From Strongylocentrotus droebachiensis (lineage: Eukaryota > Echinodermata > Echinoidea > Camarodonta > Strongylocentrotidae), in NCBI GenBank assembly GCA_035222895.1, contig JAVYIG010000638.1, positions 434,001 to 498,000 on the forward strand: a stretch of DNA of 64,000 bases, read 5' to 3'. Below the pieces are notes generated by a model. That model was given only the letters and a program-made list of their open reading frames with translations, made no database searches and was not told the origin of the DNA. Within the stretch, counting starts at the first letter, position 1. Every line of letters starts with the position of its first letter. The position numbers and the translations under genes are program-made. Positions 60,501 through 64,000 of the stretch are shown here, piece by piece.

Positions 60501-62729
60501 AGTTAATTGAACTATTATTTAGTTTGACTCTTCTAGTGCATGACACAGAAATTTATTCACTTTTAGAGATAGAGTTAATACTGCATACTTCATTGTTGTT
60601 CTGTGGCTTACAATGTGTCTGCATGTTATTGTCGCAAAGTGTTTTGCATTTACGTGTTGTATTGGGTGTTCTGTCCTTTTCAAACTTTGCTTCCTTTTGG
60701 AAAGTCAAAATACATGTTTCAAAAGTCTATTCAATCCTTAGAATCTCTTCCACGCGTGAAAAAAAAGGAATATTTTTGTTATAAATATCGGCTCTTTCCT
60801 TAATTTCCTGTAATATCTTTACAATTCATATGTTGATTTAAAAAGTAATGAGATTCCAAAGTGGCCTCTGCTGTGACAAATTTTTCTTCCTTTTCTTCGG
60901 TAGCTATAAAAATGGAACAAGTCTTCTTATAAAAAGTATCCTCGAGTGATTAATAGCCAGGCTCTACTAGTATAAATCATGTTTGTTAAATTGCATGTGC
61001 TATGTGGTGTTTTATCACAGCTCTGAATACATACATGTATATCTCTACTTTAATTTTTTTCCCGATAACTGTCCAACTTGTCAACACCCTTTTCTGCCAA
61101 CTGCATATTTTCTCTTGCTTGAACAGTTATGTGTGTTACCATTTTAACCACCTTACCTCGGCATATAAGGTATCATTGCATCTATAGGCGAAGTGAACAG
61201 AAGTCAATCATTAAATATTAAGCACTTTATTTACAACAATTTTTGACCATGTAAAACTTTTCAAAGTTTGCAATGAAATTAATGCTCCTTTCTAGATGAT
61301 TTGACTACGGTATCATTCTTTCCCTTCAATTGTTAAATCACAAAACTGACTTTAAAGACAAGATTCTGAATTTCTTTTTAAGGGGACAAAACGATTAAGT
61401 TATGCACATGATATGTATCATTTTTCTGAGTAGAATCCTTTGTTATTCACTTCATCTGTTTTTCAGCTATTTTCACCACTGTAGACTTGAAGAAAAATAG
61501 TGCATGTTATTTTTGAATTAGAATGAATTTTACATGAAAATAACACATGTAGAGTGAGTTGATAGATTTAAATTACTATCAATCTATTTTCTCCTTCAAA
61601 CAGGTAAAGAAGTAACTTTCCCTGAATCTAAGCCCTCTTCAAGCACAGCCCCAACCACTGTTACATCAAGCAGCGCATCAGGTGTATCTACATCGTAAGT
61701 GCAGACTTTCATCATTCTCTGTCTTGTCCATTGAGATGAATTGTTAAATACCTTGCATGTAATTTACCTGCATTATCAGCTATTTTAGAGTATGGAAAAC
61801 AGCTGCCCTTAACCATTGAAGAATTTCCATGAAGATTAATATTTTCAGAATGATATGATGAACACCTCTTTGAGTTTACATATTTAAGTTGATAGCAAGT
61901 ATACATTGAAATCACAAGACTCTGTCTTGGTGTTATTTATCATAAATAAATGTTTGAAGTATTTTACATGTACCGGTAGTTAGTTATTCCCCCATGGTTT
62001 TGATCATTACTATCAATTCCTTCATTTTACAAATTCATTGTAAAAATTCTTTTCAATAAAGTTTATTTGATTTTGTAGATTAAACTGATCTAGTAATGTA
62101 AGAGTATCAAAGAATCTTTGTACCTTGAAAATGAATCCAACCCCCCCAAAATCATGATTTTCAAAAAATGCTATACTGTAGCATACATGTATTATTGTAT
62201 TTACTGTAATGATTTGTGTAAAGAAACAAACAAATAACCATTCATTAGCTGTGTATTTTATGAATAAAAAACAGACTCAGAAGTTTTGAAACTTATTACA
62301 TTCCTGTGTATTTAACTGTTATGGGGCAGTATTTCATAATTCTAACAGTCAAACTTCCAGTCTGAAATGTATTCAGGGTTGGCACTGTGTTTAGCACATT
62401 TTTGCAACAAGGGATTTAATCTTAGAGCTATCCTTCTCAGCCATCTTGGTATGCAGTGTGTCGCATGGTGAACAATCAAGTAATCGTCCTTGCGCGCGTG
62501 TGTGTGCGTGTGAGTGTGTGTGTTCTGATATCCAAATTCTGGTATCCATATTCTCTCTTAATGTTTTGTATTCTACTTTCTTTTTTCCCAGTGATTCTCA
62601 GAAGCGTCCTACGACTAGTGCAGTGATCAGCTCACCTTCTAAGAAACCTGCTGCAGCTGCTAGCAGCTCATCCTCTTCCTCCTTCTCACCATCCTCCAGG
62701 AAACCAATGGCCTTAGCTTTAGGCTCCAA
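45579..62729 (+). CDS. WW / zinc-finger-like / tandem CUE-like domain protein (partial, 10 exons)
   Basis: Exons join in phase: 45579-45670, 52257-52359, 53141-53200, 53872-54057, 54485-54539, 55138-55310, 55691-55763, 56312-56449, 61604-61694, 62592-62729 (369 residues, phase 2, continuing past the window). Exons 1-2 encode a WW domain with PPGW20, YFY31-33, W43 and P46 (WEAKYEPNVGR / INHATKKTQWVDPR). Exons 3-4 form C78-x2-C81-x11-C93-x2-C96, a zinc-ribbon-like motif split by an intron. Residues about 98-147 are an Arg/Glu/Gln coiled coil. Exon 6 (about 167-205, MRHLFANTQSSVVDMILETYD) and exon 8 (about 249-290, LKKNFPHVNDMMIEMAVEST) are CUE/UBA-like three-helix modules. Exon 7 is a KAAP repeat. 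Exons 9-10 are Ser/Thr-rich. Inferred role: an adaptor binding proline-rich and ubiquitylated partners; I know of no named family with this order. A ttctttatttctag acceptor 4 bp before the ATG implies a 5' UTR intron. Confidence 0.88.
45993..46848 (-). pseudogene. LINE C-terminal fragment in intron 1 of the WW gene
   Basis: The minus strand from 46848 encodes EKCKVIHYGRRNPLCDYTM, EKDLGVIFDAKMSFSNHID, NRKLGIIKRTF, YKSIVRPALEYCSPVWHPY, LEQLNLPSLSYRRHRSDML and VVNEWNGLPSYVAESPSL, stopping at 46081. These are standard blocks after the RT catalytic core of CR1/L2-like elements. The frame is unbroken for about 255 codons, so the copy is fairly young. The 5' end lies exactly at the 2.5-kb TIR element. 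The 3' tail shows AAGGTATGATAAGGTATGAGG-like units (minus strand, about 46023-45993). Confidence 0.88.
46850..49326. mobile_element. 2.5-kb TIR element, GAGTAAAGGAGCCGG ends with TA flanks
   Basis: GAGTAAAGGAGCCGG at 46850 and CCGGCTCCTTTACTC ending at 49326 are perfect inverse ends flanked by TA (46848-46849 and 49327-49328). The word TTTTCGGCCG recurs subterminally: CTTTCGGCCAC near 46864, GTTTTCGGCCGC near 47061 and, inverted, CGGCCGAAAAC near 49285. No transposase frame was recognised, so it is probably non-autonomous. It lies in intron 1 of the WW gene. Confidence 0.7.
49606..50653. mobile_element. 1.05-kb hAT-like non-autonomous element with 8-bp target duplication
   Basis: The direct repeat GTACGCAT flanks the unit exactly (49598-49605 and 50654-50661). 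The termini are TAAGCCTGAGTCATTACGG and the inverse of TAGGCCTGAGTCAATCCG. Inside both ends lie CGGATAACCGTTA-like words (49639 and, inverted, 50620). An 8-bp duplication with short TIRs is typical of the hAT superfamily. No transposase frame inside. Confidence 0.8.
50741..50872. repeat. 132-bp spacerless palindrome
   Basis: Symmetric about 50806/50807 (AACGTG|CACGTT). The 66-bp arms pair base by base with three mismatches, from TTCGCGCCATAGAACCCGG at the left to the inverse at the right. A further partial copy, TGTCTCCGCGATATGTGCCA, precedes it at 50701. It could be a foldback element or a young inverted duplication. Confidence 0.95.
53498..53514. repeat. Poly-G run in an intron
   Basis: Seventeen-base G-rich run in intron 3 of the WW gene. 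Similar runs occur at 54923-54938 in another intron. Confidence 0.8.
57751..57860 (+). CDS. Candidate alternative exon of the WW gene
   Basis: After a caatctacag acceptor the frame continuing from exon 8 (phase 1) reads SEGGVMLTGQVEVTFPETST and then NSVTMEQADSSK. The core VEVTFPETSTTNSVT resembles KEVTFPESKPSSSTAPTTVT of exon 9, suggesting exon duplication. No good donor follows (weak gtctta or gtttgt only), so it may be a decayed or unused exon. Exon 8 joins exon 9 in phase without it. Confidence 0.35.
58660..58735. repeat. Degenerate telomere-like CCCTAA repeats
   Basis: Interspersed AACCCTAA, CTAACCTAACCCCC and AACCCTAACCCTAC within about 75 bp. Short and degenerate. Confidence 0.6.
59243..59663. 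mobile_element. TTTAAAG-ended MITE, copy 3 (inverted relative to copies 1-2)
   Basis: Starts TTTAAAGATGAAGTTGAG TTCTGG and ends with the inverse CCCAGAACTCAACCTTCTCT TTAAAGA. The left part to 59452 is the reverse complement of the shared region in copies 1 and 2. A poly-C run at about 59469-59490 lies inside. Located in intron 8 of the WW gene. Confidence 0.85.
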
Positions 62730-64000
62730 GTAAGTTGGATTCTCAGTCCTATTGAATGAATGAACATGATCAGCATGGCTGTTATTACTCAAAGAGTACC
62801 AGAGCATGATAAGCAACCAGATTAGGCTATTCTCATGCCTTTTATGGGATTGCTTATGCTACAAAACAACATTGAAAACTCTCCGGATGTATATGTTGAA
62901 GCTATTTGTATGTTACCGTAATTAACGTTGTATAAACCGCCCTCATGTATTAACCGCACCCCTCTTTTTCGCCCTTAAAGGTGAAATTCAAAGAAAATAA
63001 CAAATATGTCAACTAATGTATTACTAGAAACTGGTAAACTAACAGATGGCCATCGTACAAGTTTTAGGTCAACTACATATCGGGTGATTTATAAAAAAAT
63101 ACAAATACAACCACCTCCATAGCAGCTGGGATATACGAGAGATTCGCCGGAAAAATAACGATGTTGAATGACGTCACTATATGGACCAACACTGCCCAAG
63201 CAGACGACATCCCATAGAGAATGAACATAATTGCAAAGCTATTATTTCTCAAATTATAATGAGTTTAGTGTATATAAATGTTAAGGCATGTCAAACCATT
63301 CAAAAAAGGATATGACCTGATTCTGATAACTAAAATCTTTTGCTTGTAAATACACAGGATAGGGGTTAATTAACAATCAAAGAAACCAGACCTTTAAATT
63401 GAAAAGCCCCGGAATGATGATTAAGGACGGCATTTGTTCCCTCTTGAAACGCCGAACATACCCCGGTGTGTGCAGCTGAATATACAATGGCGTCTTATTT
63501 TGTTTACAAGCGACAGATTCCTTTATTTTTGTATCACTGCATTTGTCATCAAAATAAACCATGCGCGGGGTTTAGAGTGAGGCAATAGATTATACATTTA
63601 GCCTGACGGTAGTGAAATAAGAGAAAGAACTCAAGAGAAGATGAAAACACAGGCACTGAAAACGTGTGAGATGTCATGGGACATCGTCTGCTTGTGCAAG
63701 TCATGTCCATACTGTGATCTCGCACATCTCAGCAGCGTTCGGAGAGCTCTTCAGGTGCTATGCCAGGGCTGTATTTAAGTGTTTTATAATTTATAATAAT
63801 CTTTACTTCGAATGTTTCCAAGCATTGAATTTTGATAACCTTGTCTAATCAAAGTTTCAACATTGCAATAATGAAAAGAAAGTTAGTTTTTAAAATCAAT
63901 GAATATGTACTTTAAAAAAAAAAAAGAAAAAAAAAAGAGATTTTATTTCGTGTGTGTAAGATCATTGATGTAAATTAAAAAAACAGTAGGGGACCTAGGA
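62730..64000. other. Intron 10 of the WW gene, no further exon seen
   Basis: Starts with a consensus gtaagt at 62730. No splice-supported exon in phase 2 was found before the window ends. A poly-A/AAAG run lies at about 63914-63938. Confidence 0.5.

Overview
The window is AT-rich, intron-rich animal nuclear DNA full of transposable elements. No bacterial, organellar or viral genome organisation is visible. Many LINE remnants, TA- and 8-bp-flanked inverted-repeat elements, microsatellites and the frequent 'aggcctacatg' string point to a marine deuterostome, most likely an echinoderm; this taxon call is an inference from style, not from a marker gene. Most open frames of 60-100 codons are chance frames in AT-rich or simple-repeat DNA. 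Real genes were recognised by reading exons across consensus splice sites and checking that the phases join.

Three host genes can be assembled. (1) A minus-strand gene at the left edge (2028-5260, perhaps to 5970) encodes a secreted or single-span protein of unknown family and runs off the left end. (2) A complete seven-exon minus-strand gene (30015-21953) encodes a 7B2/secretogranin V-like protein, the chaperone and inhibitor of proprotein convertase 2. Its 21 kDa-like domain is recognisable (GGAGEGVQHLG and PPNPCP blocks). The inhibitory C-terminal peptide, single in vertebrates, here appears as three consecutive exon-encoded repeats, each with a Lys-Lys core, and a phase-symmetric exon inserts half an EGF-like signature. 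(3) A plus-strand gene (45579-62729, continuing past the right edge) encodes a WW domain, a four-cysteine zinc-finger-like motif, a charged coiled coil, two CUE/UBA-like helical modules, a KAAP repeat and a Ser/Thr-rich tail. A small intronless candidate for a cysteine-rich secreted peptide lies at 36121-36390.

Mobile DNA by region: 0-7.7 kb has a LINE remnant split from a MITE, two foldback elements, an L1/Tx1-like scrap and a LINE tail. 9-20 kb has a tandem duplication, a TTTAAAG-ended MITE, two 5'-truncated LINEs and a palindromic MITE. 27-28.7 kb has a LINE in 7B2 intron 1. 30-34.5 kb has an L1/Tx1-like C-terminus and several MITEs. 38-44 kb has a TA-flanked 0.9 kb element and the least damaged LINE in the window (endonuclease plus reverse transcriptase). 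Intron 1 of the WW gene (45.7-52.3 kb) carries a LINE, a 2.5 kb inverted-repeat element, a 1.05 kb hAT-like element with an 8-bp target duplication and a 132-bp spacerless palindrome.

The most interesting observation is the multiplied PC2-inhibitory peptide of the 7B2-like gene.
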